DNA from: Zingiber officinale
Taxonomy: Eukaryota > Streptophyta > Magnoliopsida > Zingiberales > Zingiberaceae
DNA length: 64,000 bases
Assembly: GCF_018446385.1 (NCBI RefSeq)
Contig: NC_056001.1
Span: forward strand, 108,230,436 to 108,294,435
Reading direction: 5' to 3'
The notes under the pieces were generated by a model. The model did no database searches and was not told the DNA's origin. It saw only the letters and a list, made by a program, of their open reading frames with translations. The position numbers and the translations under genes are program-made. Positions 1 to 12,600 of this stretch are shown piece after piece (position 1 is the first letter of the stretch; each line of letters starts with the position of its first letter).

Positions 1-705
1 CTACAATTTAATTTATTCATTTATTATTATTATATATATTTTTTAAAAAAATAAATATTTAACATTTTAAGTCATGATATTTTTTCGTTTTAATTTTATT
101 TTAAACTCGGGAGAGGGTCGCACCTTTTGCCGCCACTTAGTTAAGTTGTTGCCATCGGGATTAGTAGGATAGTAAGCACGGCATATTTGAATTATAAAAA
201 AAAAAAAATGGGTAAGTAGGTGATGGCACACTAACGCTTACTTAGAATTCAAATAAGGAGCAAACTGATATGGACGAGAACTTTCCAGAGCTTGCGGAGA
301 CGTATGGAATTCTATTGGTCAATTTAATTTCCCATATCAAAAATACATTAAAAAAAGAATTACTTATTTTTTTAAAATAATAAGTGAAAGATGGGTCGTT
401 CTGATTGTTATTTATTTATATTTAAAATTTAATTGTGTAAAATTAAAAATATATGTATTATAACTCATGTATGATGCATAAGTCTGCTTTTGATGCCCAT
501 ATTATTTGACTTTTTTTTATTGACGAATAAGAATTAGATCTCCGTAATATTGTTCACTTCAATCTTAAATTTTTATGATTTTAATTTTAGATTTTACTTA
601 AAAAAAATTTATACCAATAAAAATATATTTTCCTTATAAGTTTATAATCTTTAATATATGATTTTATCTGAACTATTGTAATTTAATAATTCTTCCTCAA
701 ATGAA
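1..705. repeat. Left copy of a ~0.7-kb direct repeat (partner 20165-20925)
   Basis: Reads in the same orientation as 20165-20925, with only small indels and substitutions. Shared landmarks are a T/A-rich start, a block containing 'gttgccatcggga', a poly-A run followed by 'tgggtaagtaggtgatggca', and an AT-rich tail. Similarity fades near 705 here and near 20925 in the partner. The window starts at the edge of this copy, so its true left end is unknown. No coding potential is seen. It could be one end of a tandem duplication of the intervening 20 kb, or two copies of an unnamed repeat. Confidence 0.75.
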
Positions 706-1494
706 GGACAATGACGGTAAGTTTTTTTTTTATGCATCATATAATTTTTCAATAAATAAGAAAATTGATTGTAATTAATAAACCAGTCATACATGTTGAG
801 GATCTAAATTGAAAATTACTTCATTCTCTCTAAATCATAAATGTTGTTTATTTATTCTTTATGCAGAATCGGAAGGTCCTCGGAAGTGTACTGTCCAGCT
901 CAATCTGGTCAAAGGTCCAAACCTCTAACGTCGTCCGTTTCTACACTTGCGACAAACCAAACCTAGTGAGCACCTCCAAACCATAGCAGCAAATTTCCTT
1001 AACTAGTCTTAACTAGTCGCATGCATCATTAAATCTGCCTTTACATGGAACTTGTTGTCAAGCATACAAGTAAGCAGACATGTAAGCATTTTTTTTTCCA
1101 TAGAACATTAAACTACGAGTATCACACAACATTATTTTGAGTATCCTTCAATAATTACATTATGGAGCATTTTCCTTTAGCATTTATTGTATATCATTCT
1201 TAGGTGGAGATACATTAGACATTCTTTATCCTTTGTTCGATTGATCAATCTATTTAACCATGGTACCAGGTGGCGGGACGTCAGCAGCTCTCATCACTGG
1301 GTCGTTACTAAATATGGAAATATGATCTTAGGGTCTCTCTAGGGCCTTGTCCCGTAAACGGGGTCCCTCTGAGGCCTTGGCCCTCGCAGAATTTCCTTTA
1401 ATCCTTCTCATTATTATTTTTATATATTCATATCCTTTCCATTAAGGTAATCAAGCATCATAACTATTCTAGCACATCCTATTAGACTATGTAA
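706..1494. other. Intergenic or retroelement LTR flank, no gene recognised
   Basis: No supported gene. A short exon-like stretch follows an acceptor-like 'tttatgcag' near 866, but it matches no family I recognise. The stretch 1262-1400, with 'ggccttgtcccg' and 'ggccttggccctcgc', resembles plant LTR sequence. It probably belongs to the Gypsy LTR that resumes at 16403. Confidence 0.4.
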
Positions 1495-1850
1495 ATTGTC
1501 TAATAAACATACATATCATTAAACTTTGCAACACTAAATAAACATACACATCATTAATCTACAAAAAGTCTAATAAACATATATAACATTAATCTGCGTA
1601 AAGCCCCATACCACATGCTTATCATTAATCTACAAAAGTCTAATAAATATGTATAACATTAATTTATGTAAAGTCCAATAAACATGCTTATCATTAATCT
1701 ACAAAAGTCTAATAAACATGTATAACATCAATTTACGTAAAGCCCACTAAACATGCATATCATTATTCTGCAAAAGAGTCTAATAAACATTCATATCATT
1801 AATTTACATAAAATTCAATAAACATGCATATCATTAAACTACATGAAGCT
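1495..1850. repeat. AT-rich minisatellite, ~42-bp units
   Basis: Successive units contain variants of 'taataaacatg', 'tatcattaatct' and 'acaaaagtc'. Units alternate between two variants, giving a higher-order period of about 85 bp. The array sits in the flank of the nested Copia element and probably forms part of the Gypsy LTR. Confidence 0.75.
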
Positions 1851-1974
1851 AAACAATCATTTACAGTACTCATTTATTTTATTGTGTTGCAATTACTCAT
1901 GGCAATGCCACGACACCTATCTTCCTCGGACAAAAATGTGACCAACTATTCGTCAAACCTGTTGTTCACTCTTC

Positions 1975-2075
1975 CCAACAACCATCCAAAAATCTGCTAC
2001 ATACTACCCTCGAACACCCCTCGAAATATGTTGCCCACGATCTCAAACAACCCTCCAAAAAAATCTGCTACATAC
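1975..2075. repeat. Left fragment of a ~67-bp minisatellite split by an insertion
   Basis: Units share 'cctcgaaatctgctacaca' and 'caaccttccagaaatctg'-like blocks with 16403-16780. Removing 2076-16402 and one copy of CATAC rejoins the two parts into one array, so a single array was split by the Copia-type insertion. Confidence 0.8.
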
Positions 2076-3073
2076 TGTTGGACTGTGTTGGCCTGCTAGA
2101 AGGGGGGGTTGAATAGCCCTATAAAAAATTAAAAACAAAACAACCCTTCTCGGACATTTAAAATAATACTTGCATAAGATTAAATAAAGAACTAAAAGGT
2201 AGAGGCACAGGAATTTTTACTTGGTTATAACCGGGGAGGTTGTTAATCCAAGGAATGAATCGCACTAGTATCTCATTCAGGCAAAGAAGCCTCTTACAAT
2301 AATGACATACAAGAAATGAGAAGCTAAACTAGACAAGAAAAGCGCACAAGTGTAGAATTTGCAATTACTTGTTCTGTTTAGCTTCTTGGACCAAGGCTAT
2401 ATTTATAGCCTTGGTCGGAGCACCTAGAAGCGTTTCAGGCGCCTAGAAGGGGATAAAACTTTATCCCTTTCACATATATCGCGTTTGACCGCGATCTGGA
2501 TAAAATCTAGGTCCGGCCGCTCGGAAGGGTTCCGGGCCCTCTGCTCCGGTTCAGCTCGCCTCGGTCCGGGTCTTCCGCTCCGGCTCTGCTTGCTTGGGTG
2601 ATCTCGGCTATCCGGAATAGGGCTCACCCAAACCCAACTTCTGGCCTTCTCGAGCAGGCTTCCGCTTCGGCTTCTCGTCCCTCGAAATCGTCGCGTGCTT
2701 CCTTCTCGTCTGCCAGCGCACTCATCCGCAGATCTTTGTCCCTCGGACGCATCGAGCCCGTCGGCTCTCTCCCGTGCCGACCTTCTCGCTAGCTGCGTCT
2801 CTTACTCCCCGAGCAATCTTCCACTCCGGCTTCTCGTCCCTCGGAAACACCACACGCTTCCTTCTCGTCCGTCGGTGTACTCTTCCGTGGCACCTCATCC
2901 CTTAGACGCACCGAGCCCGTCGACTCTCTCTCGTGCAGTCCTTCTCGCTAGCTACGTCTTCCGCTCAACTTCCTATGCTCTTAAGTTCCTGCATACTTAG
3001 ACACAAGGTTAAAACACCACAGGACCTAACTTAACTTGTTTGATCACATCAAAACAACTCTGAGGTTCCAACA
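2076..3073 (-). repeat. 3' LTR of the gag-only Copia-type element
   Basis: A 998-bp LTR with TG...CA ends and inverted TGTTGG/CCAACA tips. It aligns along its length with 4520-4712 plus 15534-16402, apart from an extra ~60 bp in the upper copy near 15800-15860. The GC-rich, C/T-rich stretch 2600-2990 gives Ser/Pro/Arg-rich open frames that are not genes. Confidence 0.9.
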
Positions 3074-3712
3074 TTCTCCTCCTTTTTGATGTGAGCAACC
3101 CAAGTTAAGCTAGGGTTAACCAACATAAATTAAAGGTAATAAATTTTGCAAGAAAATGCAAAAAATAAAAAAAAAAAATTAAAAACTACCTCCCCCTAGA
3201 CTTAATATTACATTCTCTCCCTTTGATCACATAAAAAATGGGGTTCCTTACAACGTCTAAGGGCACATTTCAAAACAAATAAGAGAATTTAAACTAAACT
3301 CTGAATTTATCAAGTTAAAATGACTTTAAAAAATTGTTAATCTTAAACACAAGTTAAAAATGATAGTGAAAGCCTTAAGTCAATTTTTGAAATCTTGAAA
3401 TATTTTTTGAAAAAATAGAACATGTATTTTGACAGAAGAAAATATATTTTCAAGATTTAACCAAATTGTATAGAGATAAGCCTTTAAAGTAATTGTATAA
3501 ACTTAAATGGATTTTTTTTAGTAAAAAAAAATATGAAAAGAATAATTCTAGCATACTCTTGAGAATAAGAAAATTTTAAGTTATTGCCAATTCTTTTCAT
3601 TGTGATATTTAAATTTCTATTTTGGTCTATTATAATTTCTCAAATTTAAAGCAGAGAATTTTGAACATACAGAAAATTTTAAACTCTGTATTTGTTCCTC
3701 TAACATGTCATT

Positions 3713-4371
3713 TTATATTTTTATCTTGTCAAAATCCTTTAATCGACAAACTGTTGCTTGAGTTTCTTTTAACTCACTATTCTTTGTTAATAGCATTTTA
3801 GGTTTTAATTCACAAAAATCTTTCAAAAGTATGATTTCTAATTTGTAAAAATCTTTCGACAATATAATTTCTAATTCACAAAAATCTTTAAACAAAGTTT
3901 TGAGTGAATTAATCAATTGGTCAGGAGGTAGAGACCATACCTGACTTACCTTGTCGGTTGTTGATTCTCCCCCTGTTGAGTTGTTTTCTTCCGAAGACTC
4001 TCCCCCTTCATTGATGCTCATGTGAGATGAGCTTTCTATGTCCTCAGGATGGAATTCGGTTGTTAGGGCTATCCTGGCAATTTCCTTGGACTCAGACTCT
4101 TCTGACAACAGCTTGGTGTCCATCAGGAGTAGAATTCGACTTCTAATGGTTCTTCGTAGAGCTTCAAGAACTTTTCCCAAAGTTCTTTTGTACTTTTGTA
4201 TTTTCGGACTCTGTCGAGATCCTGGGTAGGTAGTACGCTCAAAAGACTGAACTCAGCCTTACCCTTTGCCATAACATCATTACGTTGCTCGTCTGTCCAT
4301 TGATACTCCTCAAGTTCTTCTCCTTCTTTGCTTTTGGGCACTTCAAAATCATATTTCATTGTTAGTAACAT
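3713..4371 (-). pseudogene. Copia-type gag fragment, frameshifted
   Basis: The upstream part (4371 to about 4123) reads 'LTMKYDFEVPK...' and 'KSTKELWEKFLKLYE'. This resembles the gag polyprotein N-terminal domain (UBN2/DUF4219 type) of plant Copia retrotransposons. The reading then shifts frame into a 155-codon segment (4180-3713). That segment is rich in Ser/Glu and contains 'LSEESESKEIARIALTTE' and 'SQVWSLPPDQL', with a Lys/Glu-rich repeated tail (three 'KDF.ELE'-like units). No zinc knuckle and no pol follow. It would form the RNA-packaging shell in an intact element. This copy is broken by at least one frameshift. Confidence 0.7.
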
Positions 4372-4505
4372 ATTAAATCGGTTTTAAAATAAACCTCCAT
4401 TCGCCGTTTCCAAAAAGCGAACTCCCCCTCGAACGTTGGTAGGTAGATGTTAGTTCCGGTCATCTTGTTGCTTCGTTCGGCGGTTAGTCCTCCTGAAGCG
4501 TCCTA

Positions 4506-4517
4506 GCTCTGATACCA
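4506..4517 (-). other. Primer binding site (initiator tRNA-Met)
   Basis: The minus strand reads TGGTATCAGAGC, the usual plant retrotransposon site complementary to the 3' end of initiator tRNA-Met. It lies 2 bp from the LTR edge at 4520, which fixes element polarity as minus. Confidence 0.9.
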
Positions 4518-4519
4518 CT

Positions 4520-4712
4520 TGTTGGACCGCGTTGGCCGGCTAGAAGGGGGATTGAATAGCCGTATAAAAAATTAAAAATAAAACAACCCTTCTCGGACTT
4601 TTAAAATAACACTTGCATAAGATTAAATAAAGAACTAAAAGGTAGAGGCATAGGAATTTTTACTTGATTACAACCGGGGAAGTTGTTAATTCAAGAAATG
4701 AATTGCACTAGT
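4520..4712 (-). repeat. 5' LTR, first fragment (Copia-type element)
   Basis: Matches the first ~193 bp of the LTR at 2076 and then stops inside 'gcactagt'. The remainder continues at 15534. Confidence 0.9.
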
Positions 4713-5157
4713 TTACAAACATCAACATCCAAACATCACCAAAGTTTACAAAACTAAATAGTACCCATAACAATATATCACACATATATATGAAGTCCAA
4801 AATATCTTGTTTTGTCGGAGCAAATCTTCTCTACTTGTGCATCTTCTAAACACCCTTATACTTCCTGTGAAAATAAAAATCACATGATTTTAATCCAATT
4901 CAACAACAACAAGTCTAGCTAGTCTCCCGTTATATAGAGCTTTAGAGTTTGCAAAGTATATAACAAAAACTGGCTAACAAGATTTGTTATTTTCTTCATT
5001 GTGATATACTCTAAATTAAACTTCTCATATAGTATTTTCATATGGTAGATCCTAAAAAATAGACGTTGGTTTCCTATGTTGAAACATTGGCAATTTGTTT
5101 CAATTTAACTAAATATTATCATTTTCAAATGCAATAAGATGAACTCATGTATATACC

Positions 5158-6444
5158 TATTCATAAATATGATCTTGTATGCATTCGGCTATCTCAGAGC
5201 GCACTTCATCAATTTCTTATTGAGAGTACTCCGCTTTTGTGAACTGTGAACACATATAAATTATATGATCTTAAAGAACAAAATATAATTAATTGGAAAA
5301 AAAATAATAACTAAATAACTTCTAATTATTTCAGATGATAAAGATAATATTACTATCGATGGTAGTGTATCCCCCTCGATCATTGTAATTTCTTCAGTAA
5401 TTTATCTCATAAATCTCATCACATAATAACCACATTGTTTCGCATCTGGCTGCCTAGGAGCCTACGTTAAAGGCAATTCATATTGTTAATGATAAATATA
5501 CACATTAAAATATTTGATTGAAATAGAAGTACCCATACCTTGATTACTTCCCATTGTACATGCTTTCTTCCTTTCCTTCCTTTGTTCGAATTAAACAATC
5601 TTAACGCCCTTCATATATACATTCAACATAGTTGATATATAAGTGTTTTATGACTAAATTAAATACATAATAAAAAGCATATATAAACTCACATTTCGAC
5701 AACATATTTCCAATCTTCATCACGAATGTGATGACTTAAAGAATCCAACAAGTAAACAATCTCCTTATGAGGTTTAATGACAGTGAAATTCCAATGGAAA
5801 CTACAGACAAACACAAAATTAGTGCATACAATTCATTAAAATAGTCAATTGAAAATGATATTAAAGATATTAATTACCCATTGCAACTTGGCACCAAAAC
5901 TAATTGATTAATTGATGCACCACTCGTCCTATCTGCTAAAAAACTCGCCCTCTGGTTCAACCGTTCAGTTTTACCTATTTTGTCTTGTGTGGTTTTTTGA
6001 AAGTTTGGGATGCTGTGTGGATTTACAAATCTGAATTTATCAATCTTATTTTCTTTTACCAACTTTTTATAAAGATGTCTGCCATTTGAAATAAAAAAAA
6101 AAATCAGAACCACATTAGATATTAAATACTGAACTAATAAAGTATGTGCTTCTTATATACTAAATTAATAAAAGAACAAACAAAGTTTAAGGTAATTCGA
6201 AGACTTACCATATGTAAACAACCACACAATTTCCCGAAATTGGCTCCAAGTGATACAAAGAACTAATGTCCTCAAGATGCAAGTTCAGTTCATAATCATC
6301 TTGAAATACCTCATGATCTAAAAAAATTGACAATTTCCTTCCATTCTCAATAGCACGCTTACAATAACAATACAACATGCGCAACGATCTTGGCACACTT
6401 GATGACAAAGTCTGGTTATTTTCTACATGAGCCGTTTTCTTCAT
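5158..6444 (-). pseudogene. ULP1-like cysteine protease (peptidase C48) domain of the CACTA TNP1-type gene
   Basis: Read from high to low coordinates, several exons give a ULP1/SENP-type fold: 6444-6205, 6113-5874, 5800-5693, about 5610-5539, 5455-5402 and 5244-5158. The 5800-5693 exon has 'FHWNFTVIK' with the candidate catalytic His and 'VYLLDSL' with the candidate Asp. The 5455-5402 exon has 'QPDAKQCGYYVMRFM' with the oxyanion Gln and nucleophile Cys. Intron edges are visible, for example 'ctgtag' before 5800 and 'gtgagt' after 5693. C48 enzymes cleave SUMO-type conjugates, and many plant transposons carry such domains with unclear roles. In-frame TAA codons at 5402-5404 and in the last exon suggest the copy has decayed, although the catalytic residues are all still present. 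Confidence 0.75.
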
Positions 6445-6547
6445 TTGATGCTTCTAATAATTGTAATTGTAAACTTTTTAGATAGGTGCAATACTAAATA
6501 ATTTCACAGATATTTCCTTTGAAATATTATCTTAGATGCACCTCGTG

Positions 6548-9530
6548 TCATAGCATTAGCAGGTGTTTTGGCCAAGCCACATGGGTTCCAACAGCCTCAC
6601 CAATAGTTTCACATTCATTGGGAATCGGAACTGGCAAACGTGCTGATTTTTGCATTGCTTCATCGATGGATACACACATACAATTCTTGGGTAACGGAAC
6701 ACCATGGAGAAAGTGATGAACTCCATTGACCTCAACAACTGTTCCATATGCAACAATGTCTGTGCTAGAATCCAATGTCAAAATAACTGATTTACCCTAA
6801 AAGATAAATAGTTGTGTCATTGAATTATACTAACTCTTTATTTTAATAATAAATATAACCACAACTTATATACCTGTAAAGCAACTTCTTTATCCACAAC
6901 TTGCATTTCGACATCATTGAACTCTTCATAACTGGGGAAAGTCTTATCGGTTTTCAATTTATTGTCATTTTGTTGAGGTAACTTTACCGAGCAACTGCCT
7001 TTGTCATCAATATCACTGCTCCATGCACCCTTTTTGTAGACAATTGCTTCAAGTTTTTGAATGCGTGTATCTTGTTCTTGAATTAATTTTCTAGCCTCCA
7101 CCAACTCTCTCTTTTGCTCAATCATTATCTCTCTATTAAGATCGTCAGTCTTCCATCTACTAACATTAAAGAATAATGTTGGAGTGATATGACCTCCAAC
7201 AACCCTCACACGTCCACCATGTTCTCTTGAATTGAGTGCTTTGGTAAGAATATCTTCTTTTGTCCCATTAATTTCGAGTGTACGCTCACGCTTCTGTTGT
7301 ATATAATCATCCTGTCATCCAAATAAAAAAATTACTTTAAAAGGTTTCATTGAAATACAATAATTGATTTTTACTCATTGCTTCTCACAATCTTGTCTAT
7401 TGTTTTTTTCAACTCTTGGCCATCAAATTTCCCTTCTTTATTAACCCTTCCTTTCTTCCAAATAATAGCTCTATTGATTTCATCATCGTCACATAATTCA
7501 TTTGCCTAAGAACAAGAATAATTGAATGATATATGTTAAACATGAATGATTATTAAATGCTAAAAAAAACTGTTATACAAATTTTACAATGCCAATAAGA
7601 AAAATAAGTCCTATATAATGAGAAATTTTGAAATATAATTACTATTTCTTCAGCATATCGTGCATATCCTTTACGAGCAAGGCGATAGGGGTATATGTTC
7701 TTCTTTATTTTCTCCTTCTGTTGATCACTTAGTTTCTAGTCAAGTGAAACATTCCACATATCAAATTTACTAATTCATCATTTACCTTAATATCTACTTA
7801 TTTTGAAAGAACAAAAGACTAAACTTACAATAAAGTCGTCAGACATGCAAGTCATGACAAAAGAAATCCAATCATCTCTTGCAAGAACATAGCCACTAGG
7901 TTGTTCATCCAACTCTTCGGGTTTGTCAAGCTTGTTCGAAATGAATGTCTGAGTGAGATGGGATTTAAACTGACGCCACTTATTACTTGCTGAATTCAAA
8001 CATCCCTTATTCCAACTTGGGGGAACATCATATGTCAGCTATAAAACACAATTGGGAATACAATAAACTGATTAGTATCTGTATTCATGACTGACACCAT
8101 AAGCAAACACAATTTCTGGAAATTATTCTAGCATTGAAACAGCACACACATTCATTAAGTTTAAGGCATTCTCATCATTGGGATTTTCAAATGCATGTTC
8201 TGCAGAAAACCTATCAGAGAGAGAAAAACATATCTGATATGTGATAGAAAAATAGAATGGGGAATGAAATGAGAAGTCTCACTACCTAATTGAGTGTTTG
8301 TATTATCCATGCACTAAATGTGATTTAGTAGTATGACAGTAATTCTCTAGAGAAATCAAAGACAGAAAATGACTTCCTAAAAAAGGAACATTGTTCAGTC
8401 AAAAAAGTAAAAGCTAGAGAACATATGGTGTATCAGATTATCGATGTTTGACAAGGTGGAAAGGAACATAGTGGAGTTTACAATTGGCTTCTAAATTTTG
8501 AAAAATTACCTCTTAATTAAATATATTGTTCTCATAATAAGTGATGTAAGATCCCATAAATAAGTAATGCAAACCCTACTAGTTCAAGTGAAAGAGTTAA
8601 TAAGTGATGTAAGATCCCATAAATCAAACCAACTGATGAAATCAAAGTACACTATTCAATGTCGAGCGAAAAAGGAGTAAACATGGTATAAACATGAAAA
8701 GTTAATACAATTTTTAAAAGCCATAAGATGATGACTTAGGAAAGCTACTGACATTTTTGTTATAAAGCTTATCATCTTCACTCTTTCTATGAAGATTATC
8801 ATCAATCAAATTCTGACCTTGGATATTTCATTTTAAAAATTTTCTAGTCAGCAAGGGTCTGCATACAGATTCTTCATGTTGCTGATATCTTCATGTAGTG
8901 ATTGCCCTAAATGTACTAAGGAATGCAATCTATTTTACAAGATAAAGAATGCTTAGTATGATTATAGAGCACATACTGTTTTACTATCTTTAACTCATCT
9001 TTTCATTCATGCCATGATATGACAATTAAATTTTGCAACATGATAATCGACCAAAGTTTCTTTAACTTACTTACATTAACTGATTCTCATATCAATTCTT
9101 TAACTTCATTTGGAACTAGCTTCCACGTTTTGTAAGATATCTTGACCCTTTCTCGAGCAAGCAAGCCAATGTAACTTTGCATTTCAATAGCAGCTTCTCC
9201 CACTGGCTATCCAAGTTTATAAAATCTTACCTCCTTTTGAATTCCTTGAACCCTTTGTTTAGTAAGCTTATCCAGATGGGTACGACCTCTAGATGTTCTT
9301 ATTGTTTCAGTGTCTGTAGATTCCAGCATTGTCTTAACCTCTAAACCGTTGTTAGTGGATGTAGATGCAATTTTTTCTTTGCTCTTCCCGTTAGTGGATG
9401 CAGGTTGTCCTATTCTCTTGATTGAAGCATGAATTGTGTCATCACCATCAAACTTGATTTTAAGCTTTCCAAAGGATGCCATAGAACTCAAATTTAATCT
9501 ATTGATAAAAAAAGTGAAACAACATATCAA
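6548..9530 (-). pseudogene. TNP1-like (Transposase_24/Ptta-En/Spm type) CACTA gene, N-terminal and middle part
   Basis: Short minus-strand coding blocks read in order from 9530: 9530-9207 (basic, Ser/Thr-rich; its natural start is probably the Met near 9482), 7999-7787 ('NKWRQFKSHLTQTFI', typical of En/Spm-type plant transposases), 7209-6838 (a coiled coil, 'EIMIEQKRELVEARKLIQEQDTRIQKLEA' region) and 6781-6548 ('GTVVEVNGVHHFLHGVPLPK', matching the conserved domain that precedes ULP1 in these proteins). They lead into the protease exons below 6444. The product would act with TNP2 in transposition, perhaps as a terminal-repeat binding protein. Long AT-rich gaps between blocks look like introns. 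Exact splice sites were not all resolved. Confidence 0.65.
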
Positions 9531-9689
9531 TATTGAAAAAAATACACAATAAGAAATTCATCTTCAAAAGAAAATCAACATACATAGATAAAAATTTGAA
9601 ATACCATATTGTACACAAAATCATATTCAAAAACAAGATACATATCAATATTGTCTATAAACATATCTTCAAAAGAAAAATATAATTGG

Positions 9690-12600
9690 TTAAACATTGT
9701 CGACCCAAGTCCCATCACAATCTTCACGAAGGCATTGGGGTTCATTGTCATCTACTCCGTAAGCATCCATTGATGGTAACTCCCCGGTAAAAGATTGATA
9801 GTGGACTATAGTGTCTTCCAATTCATCCCCATTTGCATATCCAAATGACTCTCTAGTAGGAGTTGCAAGTACAATACTCCATACAGGATCTTCAGGATCT
9901 TCAATATAAAATACTTGCTTCACTTGACTTCCCAAGATAAAAGAATCTGATTTGAATCCAATTCGTTTCAAATTTACCAATGTGAAACCAAGATCATCTA
10001 CTTTAATACCATTATTATTTTCCACCCAATTACATTTGAACATTCGAATTTAAAATTTGTTGTAATCAAGTAACCATATTTCTTCAATAACTCCATAAAA
10101 AATCATGTCCGACACAATTGGATTTTTATCCTTTGCACTGGCAACTTGCATTGTCTTTGCGACTAAGCTTACTCCAGAGTTTTGAGCAACTCGTACATCA
10201 TCACGTTCTTTCGTAGCATAAGTAATTCCATCAATCAAATAACTAGAATACTTTAGCGCTTTCTTGCTAGGTCCGCGCGCTATCCACTTTAATCTTTCAG
10301 ATATTTGAAGGGTCGAATGGTCAACCGCACGTTCAACCTATAGTTAACAATATAATAAAATTTAAATTTTTGAGTAAGATACCAAGAGTTTTATGTATGC
10401 TAATACATAGTAATTTTGGAACGTACAATATCATGCAACCAGTTAATAAATGTTCGGTTATGCTCATCTTGTAGCCACTTTTTGGACTTAGCTTTATGAG
10501 GAAATCTTGCTCTCAACTCCACCATGTGTGCCCTAATAGAATTATTTTAATTAAATAAACCAATAGAATGAATTCAAGTTGCATAAAAGTATTGATAAGT
10601 TAGAGAACTTACTCGATATAAGGATCAATCTCATCATCATTCGCCAATATGTAACGATGTGCTTGTTGCAACTCATCATGCCTAGCGGAGTGCACTATTG
10701 CACCCGATAAAGGCTTAGTGCATTCTACTTTGTGATGCCTTGATGGTATCCCAATTGTGTGGACATTAGATAGATAGTCTAAGCAAAATTCGACAACCTC
10801 TTCAGCAATATAACATTCGGCTATACACCCTTCAGGCAGATTGTGATTGCACACATAACCTTTCAAAATCTTCATGTATCTTTCAAATGGGTACATGTGT
10901 CTATACCAAACGGGTCCGCACAATTTGACCTCTCGCACGAGATGAACAGTTAAATAAATCATTATATCAAAAAATGAAGGAGGGAAATACTTTTCAAGCA
11001 AACACAATATCATTACAATCTCTCTTTGCAAGCATCCATCTTTAAGATGTCTATTACTTTACTATATAACGCATTGAAGAAGAAACACAACCGAGTGATA
11101 GTATCTATGACATGTTTTGGCAAGACACCACGAATAACCACTGGAAGCAATTGTTGCATTAAAGTGTGATAGTCATGTGACTTAAGGCCATCAAATCCTT
11201 CATCGACACAAGGTTTTTAACATTAGATGAGTAACCTTCATGGACCTTTATTCCTGACAAAGAATTGCAAATACTTCTTTTCTCATCTTTACTTAGAGTG
11301 TAACAGGCAGCTGGCAGAAACGTTCTTTTCTCCCCAATCCTTGGTGTCAGTTCAGTTCTTAAATTCATTTCCATAAGGTCTAATCTTGCTGCGACTCCAT
11401 CCTTTGTTTTTCCTGGAATGTCAAATAATGTACCGATGAGACTTTCACAAATAATTTTTTCAATGTGCATCACATCAAGAACATGTCGAGCATGTAGCTC
11501 TTTCCAATACTCAAGTTCAAAGAATATTGATTTCTTTTTCCAGCATGTTTCTCCATCATTCCTCTTTGACTATAGCTTTCCGCTGATTTTCCCAAATGAT
11601 AATTAATTCTTTCAACTCTTTCCAAAACTTCATGGCCACTCAATGGATTTGGTGCAAGGTTAAATTCTTGATTCCCATTAAATGTTTTCTTTTGCTTTCA
11701 ATAAGGATGATATAAAGGTAGAAACCTTCTATGGCCTGTATATGATACTTTTCTACAATGCTTCAACCTTGTCGAATAAGTTTTTTCTGCACAAATAGGA
11801 CATGCATGATATCCTTTCACAACACATCCTGACATGTTCTCATATGCAGGAAAATCATTGATTGTCCATAGCAGAATAGCTTTAAGAGAGAAACTTTCTT
11901 CTCGATATGCATCATATGTTTCGACACCTTTATCCCATAAGCATTTAAAATCATCAATCAGAGGTGCTAAGTAAACATCAATATCATTTCCTTGTTGTCT
12001 AGGACCAGATATTAACAAAGTGAGCATAATAAATTTTCTCTTCATACACAACCATGGTGGAAGGTTATATGTGATCATTAAAACTGGCCAACAACTATAT
12101 GCAAAACTCAACAAACTGTGGGGATTAATCCCGTCTGCTGATATAGCCAATCTCAGATTTCTAGGCTCGGAAGCAAAATCAGGCCACATGTGATCAACTA
12201 ATTTCCAAGAAGGTGCGTCAGCTGGATGACGTAAGTATCCATCATGAATTCTTTTATCAGCATGTCAGGTTAACTCCTTGGATATCGCCTTATTCTGAAA
12301 CATTCTTTGAAATCTTGGCATGGGTGAGAAATACCACAAGACCTTTGCAGGAACTCCTTTTACCTTGGATTTGTTGCTCAACTTCCACCTTGATGTCCCG
12401 CAAGTAGGGCAATTGGCAAAATCTTCGTACTCCTTCCGGTATAAGATACAATCATTAGGACAAACACGAATTTTCACGTAATCCATACCTAATGCACGTA
12501 AGCTTTTCTTTGGGTCATACAAAGATAAAGGTAATTCATTGTCATCTGGAAGCATTTCTCCAAACAAAATAAGTAAATCTGTAAAACTTTTATCACTCCA

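Noticed and set aside
860-960. Exon-like stretch after an acceptor-like 'tttatgcag'
   Set aside because: About 30 codons with no recognised family and no second exon; chance is likely.
2598-3000. Ser/Pro/Arg-rich open frames, repeated at 15676-16363
   Set aside because: They lie inside the two LTR copies of the gag-only element and follow the repeat, not a gene.
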